Positions 19,631 to 27,804 of a stretch of DNA of 64,000 bases are shown here, one piece after another (position 1 is the first letter of the stretch; the number at the start of each line of letters is the position of its first letter). The stretch is taken from the NCBI GenBank assembly GCA_022340285.1, contig JAJDOG010000070.1:1-64000 (forward strand), read 5' to 3'. The notes under the pieces are model-generated. The model did no database searches, was not told the DNA's origin, and was given only the letters and a program-made list of their open reading frames with translations. This stretch comes from Betaproteobacteria bacterium (lineage in GTDB: Bacteria; Pseudomonadota; Gammaproteobacteria; Burkholderiales; SG8-39). The position numbers were made by a program, and so were the translations under genes.

Positions 19631-21340
19631 ATGAACTCCCCGGCCTCACCGCAAGCCAAGCGGCACATCGGGCAGATCCTCATCTCGCAGGGGATCCTGA
19701 CCGAGGACCAGCTGCGTATCGCGCTGCTCGAGCAGCTGAAGAGCCGCCAGCCGGTCGGGAAACTGCTCGTGCAGCTCGGATTCGTGTCCGAGGCGACGCT
19801 GCGCGACGCGCTGTCCGAGAAGCTCGGGCTGCAGAGCGTCGACCTCTCGCAAATCGTCGTCGACCCGGCCGCCATCCGCCTGGTGCCGCGCGATTTCGCC
19901 CGGCGTCACAACCTCTTCCCGGTCGCGGTCGACCGGGAACGACGGCGCCTGATTCTCGCGATCTCCGACACCAACAACATCGTCGCGCTCGACCAGGTGC
20001 GGGCGCAGCTGCGCGGCGAGCTCGAGATCGAGGTGCGCCTCGCCGGCGAATCCGAGATCGCCCGCGCGATCGAGCAGTTCTACGGGCACGAGCTCTCGAT
20101 CGACGGGATCCTGCACGAGATCGAGACCGGCGAGATCGACTACCAGAGCCTGCAGGCGAGCGGCGACGAGTACAGCCAGCCCGTCGTGCGCCTGATTGCC
20201 GCGCTGCTTGCCGATGCGGTCGAGCGCGCCGCCTCCGACATCCACTTCGAGCCCGAGCAGAACTTCCTGCGCATCCGTTACCGGATCGACGGCGTGCTGC
20301 GCCAGATCCGCAGCCTGCACAAGACCTACTGGCCGGCGATGGCGGTGCGCATCAAAGTGATGTCCAAGATGAACATCGCCGAGACCCGCGCCCCGCAGGA
20401 CGGCCGGATCTCGCTCTCGCTCACCGGACGCCAGGTCGACTTCCGGGTCGCCTCCCAGGTGACCACGCACGGCGAGAACATCGTGCTGCGGATTCTCGAC
20501 CGGCAAAAGGGCATCGTGCCGCTCGACTCGCTGGGGCTGGCGGCCGAGCAGCTCGCGATGCTGAAGAAGATGATCGTGCGCCCGGAGGGCATCATCCTGG
20601 TCACCGGGCCGACCGGCAGCGGGAAGACGACCACGCTCTACTCGATCCTCAACCACATCAATCACGACGGGGTCAACGTCATGACCCTCGAGGATCCGGT
20701 CGAGTATCCGATGACGCTGATCCGCCAGACCTCCGTGAACGAGGCCGCGAAGCTCGATTTTGCGAACGGCATTCGCTCGTTGATGCGCCAGGACCCGGAC
20801 GTGATCCTGGTCGGCGAGATCCGCGACGAGGACACGGCACAGATGGCGCTGCGCGCCGCGATGACCGGTCACCAGGTCTACTCCACCCTGCACTCGAACA
20901 ACGCGCTGGGCGCCGTCCCACGCCTGGTGGACATCGGCATCTCCCCGGAGATCATGGCCGGCAACATCATCGGCATCGTCGCGCAGCGGCTCGTGCGCCG
21001 GCTCTGCAAGCATTGCCGGCAGCCCTACGAGGCGAACGAGATGGACTGGCGCATCCTGGGCGTCAAGGGGGACAAGCCCCCGACCATCCACCGTGCGGTG
21101 GGCTGCGACCACTGCGAATACCAGGGCTACCGCGGGCGCCTGGCGATCATGGAGCTGCTCAAGCTCGATCCCGAACTCGACGAGCTGATGGCGCACCGGG
21201 CGACCCCCCGGGAAATGCTCACCGCCGCGATGGCCAAGGGCTTCCGCACCCTTGCGGACGACGGGATCCGACGGGTGCTGGACGGCTCGACCTCGCTCGA
21301 AGAGCTGATGCGCGTCATCGACCTCACGGACCGGATGTAG
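19631..21340 (+). CDS. mshE: MshE, pilus extension ATPase (GspE/PilB family)
   Basis: A 569-residue hexameric ATPase that powers pilus polymerisation. The N-terminus has two MshEN-like repeats (IGQILISQGILTEDQL and VGKLLVQLGFVSEATL). The catalytic domain has Walker A GPTGSGKTTTLYS near 325-335, the Asp box EDPVEYP, Walker B-type DPDVILVGEIRDEDTA and the His box TGHQVYSTLHSNNA. A tetracysteine zinc site follows (CKHC, then CDHC). The c-di-GMP motif in the N-terminal repeats looks degenerate (see findings). Confidence 0.95.
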   Translation: MNSPASPQAKRHIGQILISQGILTEDQLRIALLEQLKSRQPVGKLLVQLGFVSEATLRDALSEKLGLQSVDLSQIVVDPAAIRLVPRDFARRHNLFPVAVDRERRRLILAISDTNNIVALDQVRAQLRGELEIEVRLAGESEIARAIEQFYGHELSIDGILHEIETGEIDYQSLQASGDEYSQPVVRLIAALLADAVERAASDIHFEPEQNFLRIRYRIDGVLRQIRSLHKTYWPAMAVRIKVMSKMNIAETRAPQDGRISLSLTGRQVDFRVASQVTTHGENIVLRILDRQKGIVPLDSLGLAAEQLAMLKKMIVRPEGIILVTGPTGSGKTTTLYSILNHINHDGVNVMTLEDPVEYPMTLIRQTSVNEAAKLDFANGIRSLMRQDPDVILVGEIRDEDTAQMALRAAMTGHQVYSTLHSNNALGAVPRLVDIGISPEIMAGNIIGIVAQRLVRRLCKHCRQPYEANEMDWRILGVKGDKPPTIHRAVGCDHCEYQGYRGRLAIMELLKLDPELDELMAHRATPREMLTAAMAKGFRTLADDGIRRVLDGSTSLEELMRVIDLTDRM

Positions 21341-21356
21341 CGCCCCGGTCCCACCA

Positions 21357-21418
21357 CCGTGACGGGCGTCACGGCCCCACGCCAGCGCCTCGCCGTGGGG
21401 CCTGGATACGCGGTATCC
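21357..21418. repeat. Three consecutive inverted repeats between mshE and mshG
   Basis: The 106 bp gap holds three perfect inverted repeats in a row: CCGTGACG-gg-CGTCACGG (21357-21374), GGCCCCACG and CGTGGGGCC around a 12-base loop (21373-21402), and GGATAC-gcg-GTATCC (21404-21418). The first is an operator-like palindrome; the second would form a very stable RNA stem. No T-run follows, and the next gene starts 29 bp later. Confidence 0.75.
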
Positions 21419-21446
21419 TCTTGAACTTCCGGGAGTCTCCCCGTTC

Positions 21447-22646
21447 ATGGCGCTCTACAGCTACAAGGCGATTGACGGCAACGGCAAGTCTGTGGCCGGA
21501 CAAGTCGACGCCCTCAATCTGGTCGACCTGGAATTGCGCCTGAAGCGCATGGGGCTCGACTTGGTCGTCGGGGGCCAGACCAAGAGCGGCGCAGTCGGGA
21601 TGTGGCACGTCAAGCGCCAGGACCTGATCAATTTCTGCTTTCAGCTCGAACAGATGGTCTCCGCGGGCGTGCCGCTGGTGGAAGGCCTGACGGACCTGCG
21701 CGATAGCCTCGAGAATCCGCGCTTCCGCGAGGTGATCGGTGGCCTGATCGAGGCCATCCAGGGAGGTCAGAACCTCTCGGGCGCGCTCGGCAACTATCCA
21801 CAGGTCTTCGAGCCCGTCTTCCGCGCACTGATCAAGGCCGGCGAGGACACGGGGCGCCTGCCCGAGGTGCTGCGGAGCCTGACCGAGAATCTCAAGTGGG
21901 AGGACGAGCTCGCGGCGCAGACGAAGAAGATGATGATGTACCCGGCGTTCGTCGGCGGGGTCGTGCTGCTCGTGACGCTGTTCCTGATGCTGTACCTCGT
22001 TCCGCAGATGGTCGGGTTGATCAAGACGATGGGCCAGACGCTGCCGCTCCACACGCGCGCGCTGATGGCGGTGTCGGGCTTTCTGGTGGACTACTGGTGG
22101 GCGGTGCTCGCCGCGCCGGTTGCGATCTGGCTCGGGATCAAATTTGCGGCACGCTCCAATCCGCGCGTGCGCTATCAGCTCGACGCGTTCAAGCTGGGCC
22201 TGCCGGTGGTGGGACCGATCCTGCGCAAGATCATCCTGTCGCGGTTCGCGAGCATCTTCGCGCTCATGTACTCGTCCGGGATCACCATCCTGGATGCGAT
22301 CAAGAGCTCGGAAGAAACGACCGGAAATCTGGTCATCCAGGATGGCCTCCAGACGGTGGGCCAGCAGATTGCCGAAGGCAAGAACGTGACCGCGGCATTC
22401 CAGGAGGTCGGGCTCTTCCCGCCGCTCGTGGTGCGGATGCTCCGCGTCGGGGAGGCCACCGGTGCACTTGACACGGCGCTCCTCAACGTGAGCTATTTCT
22501 ACACCCGCGAGGTGCGCGAAAGCATCGGGCGGATGCAGGTGATGATCGAGCCGGCGTTGACTGTGGTCCTCGGCTTGATTCTCGGTTGGGTCATGCTCTC
22601 GGTGCTCGGACCGATCTACGACATGATCAGCAAAATAAAGATGTGA
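21447..22646 (+). CDS. mshG: MshG, inner-membrane platform protein (GspF/PilC family)
   Basis: A 399-residue polytopic protein beginning MALYSYKAIDGNGKSVAGQV. It has two copies of the T2SSF domain, at about 65-190 and 265-390, each with the conserved start (FCFQLEQMVSAGVPLVEGL; FASIFALMYSSGITILDAI), and three transmembrane helices near 170, 220 and 370. It is the platform that couples MshE to pilin assembly. It ends 10 bp before the MshI-like gene. Confidence 0.94.
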   Translation: MALYSYKAIDGNGKSVAGQVDALNLVDLELRLKRMGLDLVVGGQTKSGAVGMWHVKRQDLINFCFQLEQMVSAGVPLVEGLTDLRDSLENPRFREVIGGLIEAIQGGQNLSGALGNYPQVFEPVFRALIKAGEDTGRLPEVLRSLTENLKWEDELAAQTKKMMMYPAFVGGVVLLVTLFLMLYLVPQMVGLIKTMGQTLPLHTRALMAVSGFLVDYWWAVLAAPVAIWLGIKFAARSNPRVRYQLDAFKLGLPVVGPILRKIILSRFASIFALMYSSGITILDAIKSSEETTGNLVIQDGLQTVGQQIAEGKNVTAAFQEVGLFPPLVVRMLRVGEATGALDTALLNVSYFYTREVRESIGRMQVMIEPALTVVLGLILGWVMLSVLGPIYDMISKIKM

Positions 22647-22656
22647 CGGACCGCTG

Positions 22657-24213
22657 ATGCCCGCAAAGCGCCTCATTTACGCCACTGCCGCACGCGCGAC
22701 CGCGTACGTCTGGTCGCGCGGACATCTTGCGGTGGAGGCCTCCTTCCCGGCCGGGGAGGAAGGAACCGCCGCCTTCGCAAGCTACGTCGGCGCGGTTTCC
22801 AGCAGCCTCTTCTACGTGCTCGCCGACGTCGTCGAGGAAGATTTCCACCAGGAAAACATCCCGTACATCCGCGGCAAGGACCGGCGCGCGCTGCTCGACC
22901 GCAAGCTTGCCCAGCGCTACCGCGACACCAGTCTGTCCACCTCGATATCGCTCGGCGTGGATCGTGGTCAGCGCGCCGAGGAGCGCGTCGTCTTGAGCTC
23001 GTTCACGAACACGCAGCAGCTGCACCCGTGGCTGCTGGCGTTGCGCGATGCGGACGCGGCGATAGTGGGCGTCTATTCGGCGGCGCTGATCGCACCCCTC
23101 CTCACGAACATGCTGGGGCTGAAGAAGGTGCCCTGCCTGATGGTTGCGCTATCGCAGGCCGGCCTGCGCCAGAGCTATGTCGAGCGCGGCCAGATCCGGT
23201 TCAGCAGGCTCGGCCCCCTCGAAGCCGCCGAGATCGCAAGTCCGGAGCGGACGGCGGAGGCCTTCGAGCGCGAGACCACGCGGGTCCACCAGTACCTGAT
23301 GGCGATGCGCGTGCTCCCGCGCGAGGGCGGGACCATCGATACCGTGCTGATCGCGCCTCCGGGGCAGGCCGAAGCGGTGCGCGACGCGGCACCGAGCATC
23401 GCCCAGCTGCGGTTGCAGGTGCTCGATCTGGACAACGTGCGCCGCAAGATCGGCCTCCGGTCCGCCCCCGCCGGGGCCGGAGCCGAAGCGCTGTACCTGC
23501 ACCTCCTAGCCTCCCGCCCCCCGCGGCAACAGTACGCGAAGGAGAATCTGCGGGGCGCCTACCGCGTGCACCAATGGCGCGTGGGGCTCGTCGCCGGCGG
23601 AGCGGCAGTGCTCGCAGCTTGCCTCCTGTTTGCCGGCTTGCAGGCGTGGGAAATGCTCCAGCTGCGCGACTCGATCGCGCAGAACCGGCAGCTCGCCGCG
23701 AGCGCGGAGCAGTCCTATTCGCGCGTGACCGCGCAGTTTCCGGCGATGCCGACCAGCACGGATAACCTGCGCGCCGCGATGGATCAGTATCGCCTGCTCG
23801 CTGCCCAGACGCGCAATCCGCGGGATCTGCTGGCGGAGGTGAGCCAGGTGTTGAGCGAATCGCCCCGCATCGAGGTCGAACGGCTGAAGTGGGAGTTCGA
23901 CGGCAAGCTCCCCGACGTCGCAAAGGAAGCCGGACCCGGCGGCACTGTCCAGCAAGGCGAAAAGCCTCGCTACGAAATCGTCGAGCTCACCGCGCGGGTC
24001 CAGGCCACCCGGGCATCGGACTACCGCGGGATACAGCTGCTGGTCAACCAGTTCGTGGACGAGTTGCAGAAGCGCCCCGGCGTCGAGGTGCTGGCGCGGA
24101 AACTTCCGTTCGAGCTGAATTCCGGCACGCAGCTTTCGGGTGACATCGGCACGGAACGCGCGAGCGCCGTGCCGGAGTTCACCGTGACGGTGGCGAGAAA
24201 GATCGCGCCATGA
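22657..24213 (+). CDS. Putative MshI/PilM-PilN-like pilus assembly protein
   Basis: A 518-residue protein with a soluble N-terminal domain (1-300), one transmembrane helix at about 308-330 (VGLVAGGAAVLAACLLFAGLQA) and a periplasmic C-terminal part with coiled-coil character. That layout matches the PilM-PilN or GspL arrangement, and position after mshG fits MshI. I cannot see a clear actin-like nucleotide motif, so the family call rests on topology and neighbours. It overlaps the next gene by 4 bp. Confidence 0.6.
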   Translation: MPAKRLIYATAARATAYVWSRGHLAVEASFPAGEEGTAAFASYVGAVSSSLFYVLADVVEEDFHQENIPYIRGKDRRALLDRKLAQRYRDTSLSTSISLGVDRGQRAEERVVLSSFTNTQQLHPWLLALRDADAAIVGVYSAALIAPLLTNMLGLKKVPCLMVALSQAGLRQSYVERGQIRFSRLGPLEAAEIASPERTAEAFERETTRVHQYLMAMRVLPREGGTIDTVLIAPPGQAEAVRDAAPSIAQLRLQVLDLDNVRRKIGLRSAPAGAGAEALYLHLLASRPPRQQYAKENLRGAYRVHQWRVGLVAGGAAVLAACLLFAGLQAWEMLQLRDSIAQNRQLAASAEQSYSRVTAQFPAMPTSTDNLRAAMDQYRLLAAQTRNPRDLLAEVSQVLSESPRIEVERLKWEFDGKLPDVAKEAGPGGTVQQGEKPRYEIVELTARVQATRASDYRGIQLLVNQFVDELQKRPGVEVLARKLPFELNSGTQLSGDIGTERASAVPEFTVTVARKIAP

Positions 24214-24815
24214 GAATGGACCTCAAGCGACTCTATTTGCCGCTTGCGATTGCGGTCATCCTCGTGGGGATCGGAGTCGCCGCGGTGATCGTGGCCAAGC
24301 AGTACCTCGACCAGACCCGGGTACAGTACAAGATCGCGGTCGCCGACCGGCAGGCGATCCAGACCAAGCTCTCGCGGGCAACCGAGGAGGAGCGCGAGAT
24401 CCGCGAGAAGCTCGTCGATTACCGCAGGCTCCTCGCCCGGGGCGTGATCGGCGATGAGCGGCGCCTCGAGTGGGTGGAGACCATCGGACAGATCAAGAAC
24501 GAACACAAGCTGTTCGAGATCAAGTACCGGATCGACCCGCAACGCAAGCTCGACCTTCCGGGCGTCACGTCCAGCTCCGAAGTCGAATTCCGGGTCAGCG
24601 CCCTGAAGGTCGAGATGCAGCTCCTGCACGAGGGCGATCTGCTCGCGTTCCTCGACGGGCTGCGCAGCAAACTCAAGGCGCACGTTCTGGTGCGTTCCTG
24701 CTCGATCGAGCGGGTGAATCGCTCCGGCCAGGACCGCGGGATCTCACCCAGACTGCGCGCCAACTGCGTCATCGACCTCGTCACGATCCGCGATAGACAG
24801 CTCAAGTCGAGTTGA
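24210..24815 (+). CDS. Putative MshJ/PilO-like pilus assembly protein
   Basis: A 201-residue bitopic protein: short cytoplasmic start, transmembrane helix at about 9-31 (YLPLAIAVILVGIGVAAVIV), a helical region at 35-75 rich in E, R and K, then a mixed alpha/beta periplasmic domain. This is the PilO/GspM layout, and the gene follows a PilM/N-like gene as in T4P alignment complexes. The sequence itself is too divergent for a firm family call. Confidence 0.6.
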   Translation: MRMDLKRLYLPLAIAVILVGIGVAAVIVAKQYLDQTRVQYKIAVADRQAIQTKLSRATEEEREIREKLVDYRRLLARGVIGDERRLEWVETIGQIKNEHKLFEIKYRIDPQRKLDLPGVTSSSEVEFRVSALKVEMQLLHEGDLLAFLDGLRSKLKAHVLVRSCSIERVNRSGQDRGISPRLRANCVIDLVTIRDRQLKSS

Positions 24816-24838
24816 CCGAGACAGCCGGACAAGTCGCC

Positions 24839-25282
24839 ATGAAATCCGAAATCATTGCCAAGACCCTGCGTCGCCACCGACTGCTCGTGGCCGCCCTGCT
24901 CCTCGCCGCCGCGTCCGCGCCCGCTGCCGCTACCGACGTCGGGCGACTCTTCTACACGCCGCAGCAGCGTGCCGAGCTCGACCACAAGCGCGCGACGAAC
25001 GCCGTCGAGGCCGAAGTCGTCGTCGAGCGCCTCGTCACCGTGAATGGCCGAGTCAGCCGCTCCAGCGGAAAGACGACCACGTGGATCAACGGCGTGCCCC
25101 AATACGACACGTACACCGGCCGGGATCCTGCGCACGTCGCGATCGACGACAACGGCACGGACACGAAGGTGAGCGTCGGCGACACGCTCGACCGCACCCG
25201 TGGCGAGGTTCGCCCCGCCATCGAGCCGGGGGAAATCGAGATCAAGCGCAGCCAGCCCGGCGTGAAAGCCCCTTCGCGCTGA
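24839..25282 (+). CDS. Putative MshK/PilP-like periplasmic protein
   Basis: A 147-residue exported protein. The ATG at 24839 gives a clear signal peptide (basic start, then LLVAALLLAAASAPAAA, cleavage probably before TDVGRLFYT). The frame is open back to a TTG at 24812 that overlaps the previous stop. The mature part contains VNGRVSRSSGKTTTWINGV, similar in pattern to the short beta domain of MshK/GspC-HR or PilP proteins that contact the secretin. Function is inferred from place and size. Confidence 0.6.
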   Translation: MKSEIIAKTLRRHRLLVAALLLAAASAPAAATDVGRLFYTPQQRAELDHKRATNAVEAEVVVERLVTVNGRVSRSSGKTTTWINGVPQYDTYTGRDPAHVAIDDNGTDTKVSVGDTLDRTRGEVRPAIEPGEIEIKRSQPGVKAPSR

Positions 25283-25313
25283 CGCACGCGCCGTCGACTC
25301 GTCGGTGACATCC

Positions 25314-26906
25314 ATGTTCAGAGCATGTAGCGCGCGGCTCTCTCGACGTTCGCCCTCATCGCGTGGCGCACAGCACGGGTTCGGCCTGGCGCTGTTCCTG
25401 GTCATCCTGGTGCTCGGCACCGTCGCCGTGCTGCTGAGCTCGCCGAACACCGCCGCGCTGCGCGTCGCGCGCGACAAAGTCAGCGACCAGGCGCTAGCGC
25501 AAGCAAAGATCGCCCTGATCGGCCGCGCGGCGCGCGACGATAATCGCCCCGGCAGCTTGCCCTGCCCGGACACCGACGGAGACGGCTCCGCTGAGACCTT
25601 CGCCGGCAACGATTGCCCCGCCTATATCGGTTTGCTCCCCTGGCGCACCCTCGGCTTGCCTGATCTGCGCGATGGATCCGGCGAGCGGCTCTGGTATGCG
25701 CTATCGCCGAACTTCCGGGACCACCCTACTGCCGAGCCGATCAATAGCGATCTCGCCGGGAACATCGAAACGAGGTCTCCGGCAGGGACCGTCGTCGCGG
25801 GCGACGTAGTCGCCCTGGTGATCGCGCCGGGGCGGGCGATCGGGGCGCAGGCGCGACCCAGCGCGGACCCGGCCCAGTATGTCGAGTTTCAGGCGCCGAT
25901 TCCGCCATTGCTCGCTGGCGGACTCTATCCGTACCAGATTCTGGCGACCTCAAACGATGCGATCCTGCCGATCTCGCAGCGCGACCTCTTCACGGTGGTC
26001 GATCAAGCGGTGTTCAGCCGGCTTCCGAAGATCACGGCGAAGATGAAGACGCTCGCCGCGAAGTGGACGCGCTATCCCTTCCCCGCGCCCTTTGCCGATC
26101 CCGGCATCTCGACGCTCGCCGGCTCCAACACGAGCTTCAACGGCGCGCTCTTCGAGGGCCTCGCGCCGGTGGCGATGAACACGGTGAGCGGCTCGGTCTG
26201 GGCCCCCGGCGCAACGGCGAGCCAGGAGTCGGGACCCGGTTCGCTCGATGCGCAGACGTGCGCGCTGGAAGGGCCGGCCAACGTCTGGCTCAACTGCCAG
26301 ATCGACTACACGGGCGCGATCACGGTCCGGGTCGATGCCGTGGCCACCAACGCCGGCGCGAGCTTCAACGACGTCACCGAAGAGCTCACGGCGGTGACGG
26401 GATTAGCGGCGACTTCAGTGGGCTGGTTAACGCCGGCAGGCTCGACGACCGCGAGCGGCGACGCGCCCGTCGAATACCGCCTGACGACGACTGACGACTT
26501 ATCCGGCCTATCGCGCAGAGTGCAGGTTCGGCTCAACCTGGATCTCGCGAAGTGGGCCCAAGCGGGGCTGCCGAGCGCGGCCAAGGATCCGGACACGAGC
26601 TGGTTCTTCGACAACGAGTGGAACAAGCAGCTCTACTACGCCGCCACGCCGCAGGCGGTCTTCGGCGGTGCGGGAGCATGCGTAATCGGCACGAACTGCA
26701 TCACCGTCAACGGCGGGCCCGGAGCGCCCAACGACAAGCAGGTGATCGTCGCTCTCGCGGGCCGCTCGATCAACGGCTCGGCCAGGACCTCCGCCGCGCT
26801 GAGCGACTATCTCGAGGGGGAGAATCAGACTCCGGCCGACCGGACCTACGAGACCGGCCCCCGTAACTTCACGCGCAATGACAAGATCGCGATTCTGGCG
26901 CCGTAA
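25314..26906 (+). CDS. Large prepilin-like protein lacking Glu5
   Basis: A 530-residue protein with a type IV prepilin-like N-terminus: a basic leader, then HG|FGLALFLVILVLGTVAVLL, where cleavage would follow Gly. The usual Glu at mature position 5 is replaced, as in GspK/PilX-type minor pilins that cap the fibre. The segment RPGSLPCPDTDGDG and then LPWRTLGLPDLRDGSG resembles part of the next gene. Several Cys pairs suggest disulfides. Starts are GTG 25305 or ATG 25314; the ATG is used. It overlaps the following prepilin gene by 29 bp. Confidence 0.7.
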   Translation: MFRACSARLSRRSPSSRGAQHGFGLALFLVILVLGTVAVLLSSPNTAALRVARDKVSDQALAQAKIALIGRAARDDNRPGSLPCPDTDGDGSAETFAGNDCPAYIGLLPWRTLGLPDLRDGSGERLWYALSPNFRDHPTAEPINSDLAGNIETRSPAGTVVAGDVVALVIAPGRAIGAQARPSADPAQYVEFQAPIPPLLAGGLYPYQILATSNDAILPISQRDLFTVVDQAVFSRLPKITAKMKTLAAKWTRYPFPAPFADPGISTLAGSNTSFNGALFEGLAPVAMNTVSGSVWAPGATASQESGPGSLDAQTCALEGPANVWLNCQIDYTGAITVRVDAVATNAGASFNDVTEELTAVTGLAATSVGWLTPAGSTTASGDAPVEYRLTTTDDLSGLSRRVQVRLNLDLAKWAQAGLPSAAKDPDTSWFFDNEWNKQLYYAATPQAVFGGAGACVIGTNCITVNGGPGAPNDKQVIVALAGRSINGSARTSAALSDYLEGENQTPADRTYETGPRNFTRNDKIAILAP

Positions 26907-27672
26907 CGCGGCGGCGAGGGCCGGCGCGCGCGCGCGGGGCTTCACGCTCACGGAGCTCGCGATCACGGTCACGATCGTCGCGCTCCTGATCGGCGGAATC
27001 GCGCTCACGCTTACCGCGCAGAACGAAGCACGTCAGTTCAGCGAAACGCAGGCACGCCTCGCTGTCGCCCAGGAAGCGCTCGTAGGATTTGCGATACGCA
27101 ACGGCCGCCTGCCCTGTCCTGCAGCGCCCACGGGAGCGCTCGCCGCCTTTCGCGACGGAACAGCCGTATCCGTCGCAGGGACCGGCGAAGAGGCGTTCGC
27201 CGCCGGCGGGACGAGCGCGAACGGCAACTGCTGGCAGTTCCACGGGCTACTGCCCGCGATGTCCCTGGGCATCAGCACGACGAATCCGCAAGGCTACCTG
27301 CTCGACGCATGGGACACGCCGATCCGCTACTCGGTCACTTCGTGGAATACCAACACGTTCACGAAGAACTCCGGAATCGCGGGTATCGGCGTGACCGGAC
27401 TTCTTCCCGACCTCCAGATCTGCAGCGCTGCCGGGTGCGGCCAGGTCTTGACGGCCGCCGGCACTGTACCGGCCGTGATTCTGGCGGTCGGCAAGAACCG
27501 CAAGCTCGTCGCGCACGACGTGGACGAGGCCGAGAACTACGACAACGACCTGACCTTCGTGAGCCACGAACCCCGCCCGACCGGCGCAGCGGGCGGGGAC
27601 TTCGACGATCTCGTTACGTGGCTGTCCGTGAACGTTCTGGTCAACCGGATGGTCGCCGCCGGTGCCCTCTAG
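26878..27672 (+). CDS. Prepilin-like protein (minor pilin)
   Basis: A 264-residue type IV prepilin: a 20-residue Arg/Ala leader, then G|FTLTELAITVTIVALLIGG with Glu5 present. The body has ALVGFAIRNGRLPCPA, then CWQFHGLLPAMSLGI and LLDAWDTPIRYSVTS, the same order of motifs as the larger upstream protein, so the two are related. It is translated from an ATG inside the end of the upstream gene. It is probably a minor pilin of the MSHA-like fibre. Confidence 0.8.
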   Translation: MTRSRFWRRNAAARAGARARGFTLTELAITVTIVALLIGGIALTLTAQNEARQFSETQARLAVAQEALVGFAIRNGRLPCPAAPTGALAAFRDGTAVSVAGTGEEAFAAGGTSANGNCWQFHGLLPAMSLGISTTNPQGYLLDAWDTPIRYSVTSWNTNTFTKNSGIAGIGVTGLLPDLQICSAAGCGQVLTAAGTVPAVILAVGKNRKLVAHDVDEAENYDNDLTFVSHEPRPTGAAGGDFDDLVTWLSVNVLVNRMVAAGAL

Positions 27673-27737
27673 CACTCCCGAAAACGTGACATTGTTCTCA
27701 CTCGCGTCGTATGCTGGCTGCATATCGCGTCCCGTCG

Positions 27738-27743
27738 TAGAAT
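27738..27743 (+). promoter_or_regulatory. Candidate -10 box before the adenylate cyclase gene
   Basis: TAGAAT in CGTCGTAGAATGCTC, 61 bp upstream of the start at 27805. It overlaps an upstream in-frame ATG at 27742, which argues for the downstream start. No good -35 box is seen. Confidence 0.38.
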
Positions 27744-27804
27744 GCTCGGAACAGCGCTTGCTTCCGTGCCGCAGGGTCACACCAACCCACTCCAACACGC
27801 CCGA

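Noticed and set aside
19646-21448. 600-codon open frame antisense to mshE
   Set aside because: Fully opposite a clear ATPase gene; composition typical of shadow frames in GC-rich DNA.
27686-27701. GTGA-N8-TCAC inverted repeat upstream of the cyclase, like a CRP site
   Set aside because: CRP sites have GTGA-N6-TCAC; the extra two bases put the half-sites out of register.
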